This document shows, in pieces, positions 36,295 through 46,894 of a DNA stretch of 64,000 bases (the stretch's first letter is position 1; each line of letters begins with the position of its first letter). The DNA is taken from assembly GCF_001612615.1 (NCBI RefSeq), contig NZ_BDAU01000048.1, positions 1 through 64,000 of the forward strand. The letters are read 5' to 3'. The translations under genes were made by a program, and so were the position numbers. This DNA comes from Nocardia amikacinitolerans NBRC 108937 (GTDB lineage Bacteria; Actinomycetota; Actinomycetes; Mycobacteriales; Mycobacteriaceae). The notes under the pieces are model-generated. The model worked only from the letters and a program-made list of their open reading frames with translations, was not told the DNA's origin and searched no databases.

Positions 36295-36675
36295 ATGGCC
36301 AACGTTGACGAACTGCTCGAGACCTTCGGCAACATGACCCTGCTCGAGCTGTCGGACTTCGTCAAGAAGTTCGAGGAGAAGTTCGAGGTCACCGCCGCTG
36401 CTCCGGTCGCCGTCGCTGCCGTCGGTGGCGCTGCCGCTCCGGCCGAGGCCGCCGAGGAGCAGGACGAGTTCGACGTCATCCTCGAGGGTGCCGGCGACAA
36501 GAAGATCCAGGTCATCAAGGTGGTCCGCGAGATCGTCTCCGGCCTGGGCCTGAAGGAAGCCAAGGACCTGGTCGAGGGTGCCCCGAAGCCGATCCTGGAG
36601 AAGGTCGCCAAGGAGGCCGCCGAGGCCGCCAAGGCGAAGCTGGAAGAGGCCGGCGCCAAGGTTTCGGTCAAGTAA
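36295..36675 (+). CDS. rplL: 50S ribosomal protein L7/L12
   Basis: A 126-residue L12: the N-terminal dimer helices [20 protein letters not shown], the Ala-rich hinge, and the factor-binding domain [39 protein letters not shown]. Strongly biased codons. GAAAGGAAAA binding site just upstream. A terminator follows at 36691. Confidence 0.97.
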   Translation: MANVDELLETFGNMTLLELSDFVKKFEEKFEVTAAAPVAVAAVGGAAAPAEAAEEQDEFDVILEGAGDKKIQVIKVVREIVSGLGLKEAKDLVEGAPKPILEKVAKEAAEAAKAKLEEAGAKVSVK

Positions 36676-36690
36676 TTCCACGAATTACTT

Positions 36691-36730
36691 CGAACGGGCG
36701 GTTCCCCAATTCGGGGGACCGCCCGTTTCG
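36691..36730 (+). terminator. Terminator after rplL
   Basis: AACGGGCGGTTCCCC (36693-36707) pairs with GGGGACCGCCCGTT (36714-36727) with one bulged base. It separates the ribosomal genes from the mkl-mce operon. Confidence 0.85.
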
Positions 36731-36826
36731 CATTTCTCGCGAACATGCGCGCGTGATTGTCGAAATGCGCGAGCCGGATCGGCTTACTCTAGAGTCAGGT
36801 TGGGGTGTGCCCCGTCTCCCTCATGG

Positions 36827-36852
36827 GTTACAGTGACCGAACCCACTGTGAC
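36827..36852. promoter_or_regulatory. Candidate operator upstream of mkl
   Basis: GTTACAGTG (36827-36835) and CACTGTGAC (36844-36852) form an inverted repeat with one mismatch and an 8-bp spacer, 67 bp before the mkl start. A perfect palindrome ACTCTAGAGT is also present at 36786-36795. Mce operons are often controlled by GntR- or TetR-type repressors; the protein here is unknown. Confidence 0.4.
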
Positions 36853-36919
36853 GTGACGCACCGCGATGACCGAGCGCGGTTCGCCGGTGGGCTGCTCGCT
36901 GAGAAAAGTGGAGGTTGGC

Positions 36920-37996
36920 GTGGGCGTCGAGGTCAGGACCGAGGGTGTAACCAAGTCCTTCGGTTCGCAGCGAATTTGGCAGGATGTCAGTCTGACCTTG
37001 CCCTCCGGCGAGGTGAGCGCCCTACTCGGTCCCTCGGGTACCGGTAAATCGGTGTTCCTGAAGTCGCTGATCGGCCTGCTGCGCCCGGAGCGCGGCTCGA
37101 TCTACATCGACGGCACCGACATCACCACCTGCTCCAACAAGGAGCTCTACGAGATCCGCAAGCTCTTCGGCGTGCTCTTCCAGGACGGCGCGCTGTTCGG
37201 CTCGATGAACCTCTTCGACAACGTCGCCTTCCCGCTTCGTGAGCACACGAAGAAGAGCGAGTCCGAGATCAAGAAGATCGTCATGGAGAAGCTCGAGCTC
37301 ACCGGTCTGCTCGGCGCCGAGGGCAAGCTGCCCGGCGAGATCTCCGGCGGTATGCGCAAGCGCGCCGGTCTGGCCCGCGCCCTGGTGCTCGACCCGCAGA
37401 TCATCCTGGTCGACGAGCCCGACTCCGGCCTGGACCCGGTCCGCACCTCCTACCTGTCGCAGCTGCTGATCGACATCAACGCGCAGATCGACGCCACGAT
37501 CCTGATCGTCACGCACAACATCAACCTGGCCCGCACCGTGCCGGACAACATCGGCATGCTGTTCCGCCGCCAGCTGGTCATGTTCGGCCCGCGCGAGGTG
37601 CTGTTGACCTCTGAGGAGCCGGTGGTCAAGCAGTTCCTCAACGGCCGCATGATCGGCCCGATCGGCATGTCCGAGGAGAAGGACGAGGCCCAGATGGCGC
37701 GCGAGCAGGCGCTCGTGGACGCAGGCCATCATCACGGTGGCGCCGAAGAGGTCGAGGGCATCATCCCGCAGATGAAGGCCACCCCGGGTATGCCGGTTCG
37801 CCAGGCGGTGATCCGCCGCAAGGCGCGCGTGATGGAGATCATGCACACCCTGCCGCACGCCGCGCAGGTGGCGATCCGCGAATCGATGGCGGAGAACGAC
37901 GACACACAAGTGATGTCGTACAACGCCTCGTCCGCCCCCAGCTACCAGGGCGACTCTTTCGACACGACCGTGCGCCACAACACAACCAACGGGTAA
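36920..37996 (+). CDS. mkl: Mce-system ABC ATPase Mkl (MceG)
   Basis: An MlaF-like ATPase of 358 residues that powers the YrbE permeases. Walker A GPSGTGKS at 37-44, signature ISGGMRKR at 141-148, Walker B ILVDEPDSGLDPV around Asp165/Glu166, switch His in IVTHNINLART. The ~100-residue C-terminal extension (EEVEGIIPQMKATPGMPVRQ) is typical of actinobacterial Mkl. GTG at 36920 with GGAGG upstream fits the known length; earlier codons are open but unsupported. Only 10 bp separate it from yrbEA, so here it is the first gene of the Mce operon. Confidence 0.93.
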   Translation: MGVEVRTEGVTKSFGSQRIWQDVSLTLPSGEVSALLGPSGTGKSVFLKSLIGLLRPERGSIYIDGTDITTCSNKELYEIRKLFGVLFQDGALFGSMNLFDNVAFPLREHTKKSESEIKKIVMEKLELTGLLGAEGKLPGEISGGMRKRAGLARALVLDPQIILVDEPDSGLDPVRTSYLSQLLIDINAQIDATILIVTHNINLARTVPDNIGMLFRRQLVMFGPREVLLTSEEPVVKQFLNGRMIGPIGMSEEKDEAQMAREQALVDAGHHHGGAEEVEGIIPQMKATPGMPVRQAVIRRKARVMEIMHTLPHAAQVAIRESMAENDDTQVMSYNASSAPSYQGDSFDTTVRHNTTNG

Positions 37997-38006
37997 CATA
38001 CCGCCC

Positions 38007-38801
38007 GTGAACTCGACTCTGGCGCGCGTGCGGACTCCAGTCGAGTCGGCGTTTGCCCAGGCGGGCAACGTTTTCGCGCTCTTCGTCGACGTCATGCGCA
38101 AGATGTTCCGCCGCCCGTTCCAGTGGCGCGAGTTCATCGAGCAGTCGTGGTTCATCGCCAGCGTCTCGATCTTGCCGAGTGCGCTGGTGGCCATTCCGTT
38201 CGGCGCGGTCGTCGCGCTGCAGACCGGTTCGCTGATCAAGCAGCTCGGCGCCGAGTCGTTCACCGGAGCCACCAGCGTGCTCGCCACCGTGCAGCAGGCC
38301 GCGCCGGTGGTGACGGCGCTGATCATCGCGGGCGCGGCCGGGTCCGCGGTCGCCGCCGATCTCGGCGCGCGCACCATCCGCGAGGAGATCGACGCCATGG
38401 AGGTGCTCGGCGTCGATCCGGTGGCGCGGCTGGTCGTGCCGAGGGTGCTCGGCATGACGCTGGTCGCCGTGCTGCTCAACGGGTTGGTGTCGGTCGTCGG
38501 CATCGCGGGCGGCTATTTCTTCAACGTGCTGCTGCAGGGCGGAACGCCCGGCGCGTACCTCTCGTCGTTCTCCGCGCTCGCGCAGCTGCCCGACCTGTGG
38601 ATCGGCGAGATCAAGGCGGCGATCTTCGGTCTGCTCGCCGGGGTGATCGCCGCGTACAAGGGGTTGCATCCCAAAGGGGGGCCGAAAGGAGTCGGTGACG
38701 CGGTGAACCAATCCGTGGTGATCACATTCCTGGTCCTCTTCTTCGTCAATCTCATTCTCACGCTGGTCTACCTGCAGGTCGTCCCGGCCAAGGGCTCCTG
38801 A
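38007..38801 (+). CDS. yrbEA: MlaE-family permease YrbEA
   Basis: A 264-residue membrane protein with about five transmembrane segments. MlaE landmarks: MFRRPFQWREFIEQSWFIAS, VALQTGSLIKQLGAES, GARTIREEIDAMEVLGVDPV and GGPKGVGDAVNQSVVITF near the end. With YrbEB it forms the permease pair driven by Mkl. GTG start at 38007. Confidence 0.95.
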   Translation: MNSTLARVRTPVESAFAQAGNVFALFVDVMRKMFRRPFQWREFIEQSWFIASVSILPSALVAIPFGAVVALQTGSLIKQLGAESFTGATSVLATVQQAAPVVTALIIAGAAGSAVAADLGARTIREEIDAMEVLGVDPVARLVVPRVLGMTLVAVLLNGLVSVVGIAGGYFFNVLLQGGTPGAYLSSFSALAQLPDLWIGEIKAAIFGLLAGVIAAYKGLHPKGGPKGVGDAVNQSVVITFLVLFFVNLILTLVYLQVVPAKGS

Positions 38802-38804
38802 CAG

Positions 38805-39671
38805 ATGGCCACCTCCTACCGCAACCCGGTGCTCGCCAGATCGGCCCGCCGGGCGGGACAGATCGCGCGCGGACCGCTCAACGTGATCGACCGCGCGGGC
38901 GAGCAGATGTCGTTCTACTCGCGCGCCATCGCGTGGATTCCGCGCACCGCGGTGCACTACCGCAAGGAGGTCATGCGGCTGCTCGCCGAGGTGACCTTCG
39001 GCTCCGGCGCGCTCGCGGTGATCGGCGGAACCATCGGCGTCATCGTCTTCATGTCCGGCTCGGTCGGCGTCGTCGTCGGCCTGCAGGGCTTCAAGGCGCT
39101 CGACGCGCTGGGCAGCTCCGTGCTCACCGGCTTCCTCACCGCCTACATCAACACCCGCGAAATCGCCCCGCTGGTCGCGGCATTGGCGCTCTCGGCGACG
39201 GTGGGCTGCGGCTTCACCGCCCAACTCGGCGCGATGCGGATCTCCGAGGAGATCGACGCGCTCGAGGTGATGGCGGTGCCCGGCGTGCCGTTCCTGGTGA
39301 CCACCAGGGTGATCGCCGGTTTCCTCGCGGTCATCCCGCTCTACATCGTCGGCCTGCTCGGCGCGTACTTCGCCTCGCGCTCGGTCAGCATCTGGTTCAA
39401 CGGCCAATCCAGCGGTTCCTACGACCACTATTTCAGCCTGTTCCTGCCACCGGAGGACGTGCTCTATTCGTTCCTCAAGGTGCTGATCTTCGCGTTCGTG
39501 ATCATCCTTGTGCACTGCTACTACGGCTTCACCGCCACCGGCGGACCCGCTGGCGTCGGCGTCGCCGTCGGTCGCGCGGTGCGCGCCGCGATCGTGCTGG
39601 TGAACATCCTCGACTTCTTCCTCAGCCTGGCGATCTGGGGAACGACCACGACCGTGCGGGTGGCGGGATGA
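38805..39671 (+). CDS. yrbEB: MlaE-family permease YrbEB
   Basis: A 288-residue partner of YrbEA: FYSRAIAWIPRTAVHYRKEV, GCGFTAQLGAMRISEEIDAL, EVMAVPGVPFLVTTRVIAGF and GFTATGGPAGVGVAVGRAVR. Starts 3 bp after yrbEA and overlaps mceA by 4 nt (ATGA), so translation is coupled. Confidence 0.95.
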   Translation: MATSYRNPVLARSARRAGQIARGPLNVIDRAGEQMSFYSRAIAWIPRTAVHYRKEVMRLLAEVTFGSGALAVIGGTIGVIVFMSGSVGVVVGLQGFKALDALGSSVLTGFLTAYINTREIAPLVAALALSATVGCGFTAQLGAMRISEEIDALEVMAVPGVPFLVTTRVIAGFLAVIPLYIVGLLGAYFASRSVSIWFNGQSSGSYDHYFSLFLPPEDVLYSFLKVLIFAFVIILVHCYYGFTATGGPAGVGVAVGRAVRAAIVLVNILDFFLSLAIWGTTTTVRVAG

Positions 39672-41014
39672 GTACGCGGGCCTGGCGGTCCACGGAGAAG
39701 ACTCGGGTGCGGCTGCTGGGGATCGCGTTCTTCGTGATCGTCGGGCTGTTCCTGTGGACGACCGTCGCGATCTACAACAAGCAGTTCGTCAGAACCGTCG
39801 ACGTCGATCTGGTGACCGACAGCGTGGGCAACGTGCTGAGCAAGAACGCGGACGTGAAGGTGCGCGGTGTTCCGGTCGGGGAGGTGCGGTCGAGCCGGTC
39901 CGAGGGCGGCAAGGTCACCCTGGACCTGGCCATCGATCCCGCCAAGGCGCAGCAGATTCCGGTGAACGCCACCGCGCGGCTGCTGCCGAAGACACTGTTC
40001 GGCGAGCGCTACGTCGACCTGGTGATCCCCGAGGACCCCAGCCCGCAGCATCTGACCGACGGCGTCACCCTGTACCAGGACGCCAGCGGCAACGCCATCG
40101 AGATCAGCAAGCTGCTCGACGATCTGCTTCCGCTGTTGCAGGCGATCCCGCCGCAGGACCTGGCCGCCACCCTCGGCGCGCTCTCCCAAGCGTTGTCCGG
40201 TCAGGGCTTGGCCCTCGGCGAGACTGTGGACAAGCTGGACACGATCTTCCGCGACATCAACGGCGTGCTACCGGAACTGCGCGAGGGTCTGCGCACCTTC
40301 GCCGAGACCGCCGCGGTGTACTCCGACGCCGCGCCGCAGATCATCGACGCGCTGGACAACCTGCGCACCACCAACGCCACCATCGTGCAGCGGCGATCGG
40401 ACATCGACACCCTCTACGCCACGCTCACGCCGACCTCGTCGAGTGCCGCCGACTTCTTCCTCGTCAACCGCGACAACATCATCGACGTCTCCGCCGATTC
40501 ACGGCCCGCGCTGGAACTGCTCGCCATGTACTCGCCGAGCTACCCCTGCGCGCTGGCCAACTTCGCGAAGATGAAGCCGCGCATCGACGAGCTCTTCGGC
40601 ATGGGCACCGACCGGCCGGGCTCCCGGGTGACGATCGAGCTCACCAACACCCGCGGCAAGTACCTGCCCAACCAGGACGAGCCGCGCTGGCTCGACACCC
40701 GCGGCCCCTGGTGCCTCCCCGAATATCCGGTGAACGTCGACCCCGGCCAGTACACCGGTGGACCGAACAACGACGGCTCCTACGCGGTGCCGAGCCGCTA
40801 CCCGGGCGACCAGGACAGCGGCAAACTGCCCGTGCCGCAGTTCGGCGTCTACCCGGCCGCGCAGGTGCCGACGCTGGCGGGCTCGCCGGGGGAGCGGCAG
40901 TCGCTCGGCGCGATCTACGGTGCGGCGCAAGGGGTCTCGCCGGACGCGGTGCCGAGTTGGGTGACCAGGATCGCGGCGCCCGCGTTCCGCGGCAGCGAGG
41001 TGACGGTCCGATGA
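39668..41014 (+). CDS. mceA: Mce family protein MceA
   Basis: A 448-residue protein with one N-terminal transmembrane segment (~16-34) and an MCE/MlaD domain (~38-120; VTDSVGNVLSKNADVKVRGV, LPKTLFGERYVDLVIPED), then long helices (SGQGLALGETVDKLDTIFRD) and a C-terminal domain with conserved cysteines (YPCALANF, GPWCLPEYP). The first of six Mce subunits that build a hollow needle across the envelope for lipid uptake. Confidence 0.94.
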   Translation: MSTRAWRSTEKTRVRLLGIAFFVIVGLFLWTTVAIYNKQFVRTVDVDLVTDSVGNVLSKNADVKVRGVPVGEVRSSRSEGGKVTLDLAIDPAKAQQIPVNATARLLPKTLFGERYVDLVIPEDPSPQHLTDGVTLYQDASGNAIEISKLLDDLLPLLQAIPPQDLAATLGALSQALSGQGLALGETVDKLDTIFRDINGVLPELREGLRTFAETAAVYSDAAPQIIDALDNLRTTNATIVQRRSDIDTLYATLTPTSSSAADFFLVNRDNIIDVSADSRPALELLAMYSPSYPCALANFAKMKPRIDELFGMGTDRPGSRVTIELTNTRGKYLPNQDEPRWLDTRGPWCLPEYPVNVDPGQYTGGPNNDGSYAVPSRYPGDQDSGKLPVPQFGVYPAAQVPTLAGSPGERQSLGAIYGAAQGVSPDAVPSWVTRIAAPAFRGSEVTVR

Positions 41015-42087
41015 GGGAGAAGTTTCGCGGGCTCGGCGGGCCGCTGACCAAACTGATCGTCTTCGTCGCGGTGACACTGTTCGTCACCACGCTGCTCGGT
41101 CTCTCGATCGCCAACTACACCGGCGGCGGCACGCTGTTCAAGGCCAGGTTCACCGACGTCACCGCGCTCAACCCGGGCGACGAGGTGCGTATCGCGGGCG
41201 TCCGGGTCGGCAAGGTCACCGACATCGCGATCGTGGACAAGCGGCTGGCCGAGGTGAAATTCGAACTCACCGACCGCGATTGGCTGCCCGCCTCCACCAC
41301 CGCGACCATCCGATACCGGAACCTGGTCGGTCAGCGCTACATCGCGCTGGAGCAGGGCGCAGGCGAACAGGGCCGCAAGCTCAACGAGGGCGGCACCATC
41401 CCGCTGGAGCAGACCAGGCCCGCGCTCAACCTGACCACGCTGTTCAACGGTTTCCGTCCGCTGTTCCGCACGTTGACCGCCGAGGACGTGAACAAGCTCT
41501 CCTACGAGATCATCCAGGTCTTCCAGGGCGAGCAGGGCACCATCCGCGACCTGGTGACCAGCACAGCGAGCCTGACCAACAAGATCGCCGACAAGGACGC
41601 GGTCATCGGCGAGCTGGTGGAGAATCTGACCGCCGTGCTGGAGACGGTCAACGAGCGCGACGACCAGTTCGACCAGCTCATCGTCAACACCGAGGCACTG
41701 GTCTCCGGCCTGGCCGCCGAACGCGACACCGTCGGCCGCTCGATCAGCTCGCTGGGCGACCTGACCACGGCCACCACGGAGCTGCTCGTCCCCACCAGGC
41801 CTTCGCTGCAGGGCACGATCGCCGGACTGAACCAGCTCACCGGGACGCTGAACGAACGCTCCGACGAGGTGAACCAGGCGCTGGCCACGTTGCCGGTGAA
41901 GATGGAGAAGCTCGGTCGGGTGGGCAGTTACGGCTCCTGGTTCCAGTTCTACCTGTGCGGTATCGACATCGTGGTCGGACCGGGCGCGGTGGACGCGCCG
42001 CAGCTCAACCTGCCCGCGAGCCTGCCGACGATCAACCAGCCGCTGTACACCAACGCCGCGCCGCGCTGCCACGGGAAGGCCCGCTGA
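41011..42087 (+). CDS. mceB: Mce family protein MceB
   Basis: A 358-residue protein: transmembrane segment ~14-33, MCE domain (ARFTDVTALNPGDEVRIAGV, TATIRYRNLVGQRYIALEQG), then helical needle region (RPALNLTTLFNGFRPLFRTL) and a C-terminal YGSWFQFYLCGIDIVVGPG typical of MceB. Overlaps mceA by 4 nt and mceC by 1 nt. Confidence 0.94.
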   Translation: MREKFRGLGGPLTKLIVFVAVTLFVTTLLGLSIANYTGGGTLFKARFTDVTALNPGDEVRIAGVRVGKVTDIAIVDKRLAEVKFELTDRDWLPASTTATIRYRNLVGQRYIALEQGAGEQGRKLNEGGTIPLEQTRPALNLTTLFNGFRPLFRTLTAEDVNKLSYEIIQVFQGEQGTIRDLVTSTASLTNKIADKDAVIGELVENLTAVLETVNERDDQFDQLIVNTEALVSGLAAERDTVGRSISSLGDLTTATTELLVPTRPSLQGTIAGLNQLTGTLNERSDEVNQALATLPVKMEKLGRVGSYGSWFQFYLCGIDIVVGPGAVDAPQLNLPASLPTINQPLYTNAAPRCHGKAR

Positions 42088-43097
42088 TGGACGATCGCAT
42101 CCTCCTCGGCAAGCGCAGCCCGGTCTTCCTCGGCGTGCTCGGCCTTGCCATGGTCGTGCTCGTGACGATGTCGGCGTTCGCGCTGGACCGGCTGCCGATC
42201 ATCGGCGCGGGCACCAGGTACACCGCCGAGTTCTCCGAGGCCGCGGGACTGAAGAAAGGCAACGAGGTCCGCATCGCGGGCGTGAAGGTCGGCTCGGTCG
42301 CCGATGTTCGTCTGGCGGGCGACCGGGTGGTCGTCGAGTTCCGCACCAAGGACGCCTGGATCGGCAACGAGACCACCGCCTCCATCCAGATCAAGACACT
42401 GCTCGGCCAGAAGTACCTCGCACTCGATCCGCGCGGCTCCCGCCCGGCCGACCCGGAGAAGCCGATCCCGTTGTCGCGCACCGTGTCTCCCTACGACGTG
42501 ATCGACGCGTTCTCGGACGCGGCGGCCAATATCGAGGAGATCGACACCGAACAGCTGGCCACCAGCATGCGGGTGCTCGCCGACGCGTTCGAGACGACGC
42601 CGCCGGAGATCCGCGGCTCCATCGACGGCGTCGCGCGGCTCTCGGAGACGCTGGCCAAACGCGACGAGGAACTGAAGCGGCTGTTCAAGGCGACGCGCCG
42701 GACCACCGAGGTGCTCGCCGACCGCAACGCCGAGTTCGAGCGGCTGCTCGCCTCCGGCGGTCAGCTGCTCGCCGAGCTGAACATCCGGCAGCAGGCCATC
42801 CACCAGCTTCTTGTCGGCGCCAAGTCGGTGTCGGCAGAGCTGAGTGCGCTTGTCGCGGACAACTCCGAGCAGATCGGTCCGGCGCTGACCAACCTGGCCG
42901 CCGCGATCGAGATGCTCAACGACAACCAGCAGAACATCTCCAAGACGCTGGAGCTGGCTGCGCCCTTCTACGGCCTGTACGCCAACGTGCTCGGCACCGG
43001 CCGGTGGTTCGACGCGGTGATCGTCAACCTGCTGCCGCCCGCACTGCCGGAGATCCCCGGTTACCGGGATCCGGTCCGCGACATGGGAGGTAACTGA
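42087..43097 (+). CDS. mceC: Mce family protein MceC
   Basis: A 336-residue protein: transmembrane segment ~13-32, MCE domain ([38 protein letters not shown]), helical region ([20 protein letters not shown]-like coiled segments) and the short MceC end [20 protein letters not shown]. Starts in the overlap TGATG with mceB. Confidence 0.94.
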   Translation: MDDRILLGKRSPVFLGVLGLAMVVLVTMSAFALDRLPIIGAGTRYTAEFSEAAGLKKGNEVRIAGVKVGSVADVRLAGDRVVVEFRTKDAWIGNETTASIQIKTLLGQKYLALDPRGSRPADPEKPIPLSRTVSPYDVIDAFSDAAANIEEIDTEQLATSMRVLADAFETTPPEIRGSIDGVARLSETLAKRDEELKRLFKATRRTTEVLADRNAEFERLLASGGQLLAELNIRQQAIHQLLVGAKSVSAELSALVADNSEQIGPALTNLAAAIEMLNDNQQNISKTLELAAPFYGLYANVLGTGRWFDAVIVNLLPPALPEIPGYRDPVRDMGGN

Positions 43098-43098
43098 C

Positions 43099-44370
43099 GT
43101 GGCCGCGAGCTGGCGCAGCGATCCGCTCACCGCGTTCCGCGAGTCGGGGCGGGGCACCAAGATCGGCGTTGTCCTCGGCGTCGTCCTGGCGTTGGTGGCC
43201 GGGTGGGTGCTGTGGTGGGGCTACGACCGGCTGACCACCACCAGGATCACCGCCTACTTCGACAGCTCGGTCGGCATCTACGAGGGCTCCGACGTGCGCA
43301 TCCTCGGCGTGCCGGTGGGTCGGGTCGAGTCGGTGGAGCCGATGGGCGACCAGGTGAAGGTCGTGCTGGGCGTCGACCGCGGTTACGACGTGCCCGCCGA
43401 CGCGCAGGCCGCGCAGATCATCCCGTCGGTCGTCGCGGACCGCTACATCCAGCTGACGCCGGTCTACCGCGGCGGGCCGAAAATGGGTCGCACCGCGACG
43501 ATTCCGCGGGAACGCACGGTCACCCCGGTCGAGGTCGACGAGCTCTACCGGAGCATCGCAGAACTCAGCGACGCGCTCGGCCCGGACGGCGCCAACCGAG
43601 AGGGCGCGGTGAACGAGCTGGTGCGCACCTCGGCGGCCAACCTGGCGGGCAACGGCGAGGCGCTGGCCAACAGCATCAGCCAGCTCTCCGGAGCGGTCAG
43701 GTACCTGTCCGAGGCGCGCGGCGACATCTTCGAGACCGTGAAGCACCTGCAGAACTTCGTGAGCATGCTGGCGCGCAACGATCAGCAGGTGCGCGAATTC
43801 AACGCGCAGCTGGCCGATCTCGCCGGATTCCTGGCCGACGAGCGGCAGAACCTCGGCGAAGCGCTGCACCTGCTCTCGATCGCGCTCGGCGACGTCGCCC
43901 GGTTCATCGACGACAACCGCGCGCTGGTCGCGGAGAACGCCGCCGCGCTGACCACCCTCACCAAGACGCTTGCCGACCAGCGTGACGACCTGGCCGCCGC
44001 GCTCCCGGTGATTCCGCTCGCGCTCAGCAACCTGATCAACATCCACAACGCCGAGTCCGGCACCCTCGACATGCGCGCCAATTTCACCGATCTGCAGGAT
44101 CCGTTCGGCACGGTCTGCCGGATGCTCGACCTGTCGAAGCTGATGCCGGGCGATCCGCGCTTCGAGGCGCTCGGCCGTCAGATGCGTCCGCTGCTGGACC
44201 ACTGCAAGGAGATCACCGACCAGATCACCGCGGGCGTCAAGACGCCGACGCTGATCCTGCCGTTCGGCATCCTCTCCGGGGAGAACCAGCAGCGCGACCC
44301 GGTGCCCGGCACGGTGCCTGGCACGCCGTCGAACCAGTTGCCGCCGTCCGAGCAGGGAGGTGAGCGATGA
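43099..44370 (+). CDS. mceD: Mce family protein MceD
   Basis: A 423-residue protein: transmembrane segment ~26-43, MCE domain ([38 protein letters not shown]), long helical part and a Pro/Gly-rich end. GTG at 43099 starts 1 nt after the mceC stop. The C-terminal [18 protein letters not shown] is typical of MceD. Confidence 0.93.
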   Translation: MAASWRSDPLTAFRESGRGTKIGVVLGVVLALVAGWVLWWGYDRLTTTRITAYFDSSVGIYEGSDVRILGVPVGRVESVEPMGDQVKVVLGVDRGYDVPADAQAAQIIPSVVADRYIQLTPVYRGGPKMGRTATIPRERTVTPVEVDELYRSIAELSDALGPDGANREGAVNELVRTSAANLAGNGEALANSISQLSGAVRYLSEARGDIFETVKHLQNFVSMLARNDQQVREFNAQLADLAGFLADERQNLGEALHLLSIALGDVARFIDDNRALVAENAAALTTLTKTLADQRDDLAAALPVIPLALSNLINIHNAESGTLDMRANFTDLQDPFGTVCRMLDLSKLMPGDPRFEALGRQMRPLLDHCKEITDQITAGVKTPTLILPFGILSGENQQRDPVPGTVPGTPSNQLPPSEQGGER

Positions 44371-45626
44371 GAACGACCATCGCCCGCGGGCTGAGCGCGG
44401 GAGCGCTCGCGGTCTCGGCCGCGCTGATCAGCGCGTGCGCTGCCGACGGCATCTACAGCGTTCCGCTGCCCGGCGGTGCCGACGTCGGCCCGCATCCCAT
44501 CCACATCGACATCCACTTCGACGACGTGCTCGACCTGGTGCCGCAGTCCGCGGTGAAGGTCGAGGGCGTGCCGGTGGGCCGGGTCGAGGACATCGTGCTC
44601 GCGGGGGACGGCTGGACCGCCAGCGTCCGCGCGCTGATCGACTCCTCGGTCGACCTGCCCGCCAATGCCAGGGCCGAGGTCAGGCAGTCGAATCTGCTCG
44701 GCGAGAAGTTCATCGAGCTCTCGCCGCCCGTCGCGGACCCGGATCCGGCGCGGCTGACCGATGGCGCGGTGATCCCGATCGAGCACACCCGCCACGCCAC
44801 CGAGATCGAGCAGGTGCTCGGCGCCATGTCGCTGCTGCTCAACGGCGGCGGCGTCGCGCAGCTGCAACCGATCGTCAGCGAGCTGAACAAGACCTTCGGC
44901 GGCCGCGAGGACCGGGTTCGTTCGCTGCTCGAGCAGGCCAACACCCTGATCGGCGGGCTGAACGAACAGGTGGACGACATCACGCGGGCCATCGACGGTC
45001 TCGCCACGCTCAGCAGCCGGGTCAGCACCCAGACCGAGGCGATCGGCAAGATTCTCGACGAGCTGCCCGAGGGTATCCGGATCCTGGAAGAGCAACGGCC
45101 CGAATTGATTTCGCTGCTCGCCCAGCTGGACCGGTTGGGGCAGGCGGGCTTCGACGTCATCGACACCGCCAAGGACGACCTGATCCGCGATCTGAACTCG
45201 CTGCGCCCGACGCTGCAGGAACTCGGCCGCTCGGCGCCGGACCTGGTGACCGCGTTTCCGCTGATTCCGACCTACCCGTTCCCCGATTCCTCGTTGGAGG
45301 GCACCTTCGGCGGCCAGGTCAACACCTGGCTCTCGGTGGACCAGCAGATCGGCGTCACGCTGAGCAATCTCGGCGTCGGCAAACCGGATCCGGTGTACAT
45401 CCCGCCGCCCTACGGCCCGCCGGTCAACGTGGACCCGTCCAACCCGTACTACGGCGGCAACGGTCCGCGCCCCGGCTGGCCGACGGTGTCGCTGATACCG
45501 CTGCCGCCGACCATGGCGCCGCTGCCGGCCCCTGGCGTGCCCATGCCGAACCCGCTCGGCCCGCTGCTCGAACAGCTGGGCGTGACGCCGCCCGGCGGCG
45601 CCGAGGCAGGAGGTGCGCCGCGATGA
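44367..45626 (+). CDS. mceE: Mce family lipoprotein MceE (LprK-like)
   Basis: A 419-residue lipoprotein: signal peptide ending ISAC with lipidated Cys24, MCE domain ([38 protein letters not shown]), helical segment and a Pro-rich tail ([20 protein letters not shown]). The lipidated subunit is always E in these operons. Overlaps mceD by 4 nt and mceF by 4 nt. Confidence 0.94.
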   Translation: MRTTIARGLSAGALAVSAALISACAADGIYSVPLPGGADVGPHPIHIDIHFDDVLDLVPQSAVKVEGVPVGRVEDIVLAGDGWTASVRALIDSSVDLPANARAEVRQSNLLGEKFIELSPPVADPDPARLTDGAVIPIEHTRHATEIEQVLGAMSLLLNGGGVAQLQPIVSELNKTFGGREDRVRSLLEQANTLIGGLNEQVDDITRAIDGLATLSSRVSTQTEAIGKILDELPEGIRILEEQRPELISLLAQLDRLGQAGFDVIDTAKDDLIRDLNSLRPTLQELGRSAPDLVTAFPLIPTYPFPDSSLEGTFGGQVNTWLSVDQQIGVTLSNLGVGKPDPVYIPPPYGPPVNVDPSNPYYGGNGPRPGWPTVSLIPLPPTMAPLPAPGVPMPNPLGPLLEQLGVTPPGGAEAGGAPR

Positions 45627-46864
45627 CCCGGCTCGTTCGCAATCAGCTGGTCGTCTTCCTGGTGATCGCCGTGATCGGCGTGATCTTCGTGGGCGCCAAG
45701 TACATCCGGCTCGATCACATGCTCGGCTTCGGCCACTACGAGGTACGCGTCGACGCCGAGCAGACCGGCGGCATCTACAAGGGCGCCGAGGTGACCTATC
45801 GCGGCGTCCCGGTCGGCCGGGTCGGCGACTTGGCACTCACCGACGAGGGCGTCAGCATGACGCTGGTCATCGACTCGGACTCGCCGCGGATCCCGGCCTC
45901 GGCCGAGGCGGTGGTGGCCAACCGGTCGGCCATCGGCGAGCAGTACGTCGATCTGCGGCCGGACAGCGACAGCGCTCCGTACCTGAAGGAGGGCTCGGTG
46001 ATCAGCGGGGCGCGGACGCCGATCCCGGTGGAACAGCTGGTCTCCAGCGTCGACCACTTCACGAGGACGGTGGATCTGGAGGCGTTGAACACCACCGTCA
46101 CCGAGCTCGGCAAGGCCTTCGACGGCAAGGGCGACGATCTCCAGGTCCTCTTGCAGACGCTCAACGAGTTCACCACCACGTTCCACGAGACGCTGCCCGA
46201 GACGATCCAGCTGATCCGCGACGGCAGGGTGGTGTTCGGCACCCAGGCCGAGCAGGCCGACGCCATCCGGCGCTTCAGCGACGGACTCGATCGGCTCACC
46301 GCGCAGCTACGTGCCAGCGACCCCGCGATACGCAGACTGATCGGCACCGGCGCCGACGCGGGCGAACAGATCGGCGCCCTGCTCGACGAGAGCGGTGGCG
46401 CGCTCACCGAGGACCTGGCCAACCTGCGCGTGCTGATGCAGGGCATCTCGCCCAAGTTCTACGCGCTGCGTCCGCTGCTACAGATGCTGCCGCAGCTGTC
46501 CCTCGGCGCGTCGGCGACCGCGCCAGGCGACGGCACCAGCCACTTCGGCCTGGTGCTCGAGACCAACAACCCGCCGGCCTGCACCGTCGGCTACGAGGGC
46601 ACCCAGCGCATTCTCGAGCAGATGAAGGCGGAGAACCCCGACTTCGACGACACCCGCGACGAGTTCCCGTTCAACACGGAGGCGAAATGCCTTGTGCCGT
46701 TCGGCAATCCGACCGCGGTCCGGGGCGGCGAGCGGGCCGAGCTCGCCGATCCGAGCATCGTGCAGCCGTGGGACGACAACCCGAAGGTCGACCCGGAGAA
46801 GCTGAACCTGAACCCGATCGCCGTGCAGCTCGCCACTCTCATGGGAGTCACGCCGAAGCGGTGA
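45623..46864 (+). CDS. mceF: Mce family protein MceF
   Basis: A 413-residue protein: transmembrane segment ~9-25, MCE domain (VRVDAEQTGGIYKGAEVTYR; VVANRSAIGEQYVDLRPDSD), helices (RTVDLEALNTTVTELGKAFD) and a C-terminal part with CTVGYEGTQRILEQM and a second cysteine (AKCLVPFG). Last of the six Mce subunits. Confidence 0.94.
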   Translation: MTRLVRNQLVVFLVIAVIGVIFVGAKYIRLDHMLGFGHYEVRVDAEQTGGIYKGAEVTYRGVPVGRVGDLALTDEGVSMTLVIDSDSPRIPASAEAVVANRSAIGEQYVDLRPDSDSAPYLKEGSVISGARTPIPVEQLVSSVDHFTRTVDLEALNTTVTELGKAFDGKGDDLQVLLQTLNEFTTTFHETLPETIQLIRDGRVVFGTQAEQADAIRRFSDGLDRLTAQLRASDPAIRRLIGTGADAGEQIGALLDESGGALTEDLANLRVLMQGISPKFYALRPLLQMLPQLSLGASATAPGDGTSHFGLVLETNNPPACTVGYEGTQRILEQMKAENPDFDDTRDEFPFNTEAKCLVPFGNPTAVRGGERAELADPSIVQPWDDNPKVDPEKLNLNPIAVQLATLMGVTPKR

Positions 46865-46894
46865 CCAGTAAGGATGACGTTATGGTGCTGAGTC

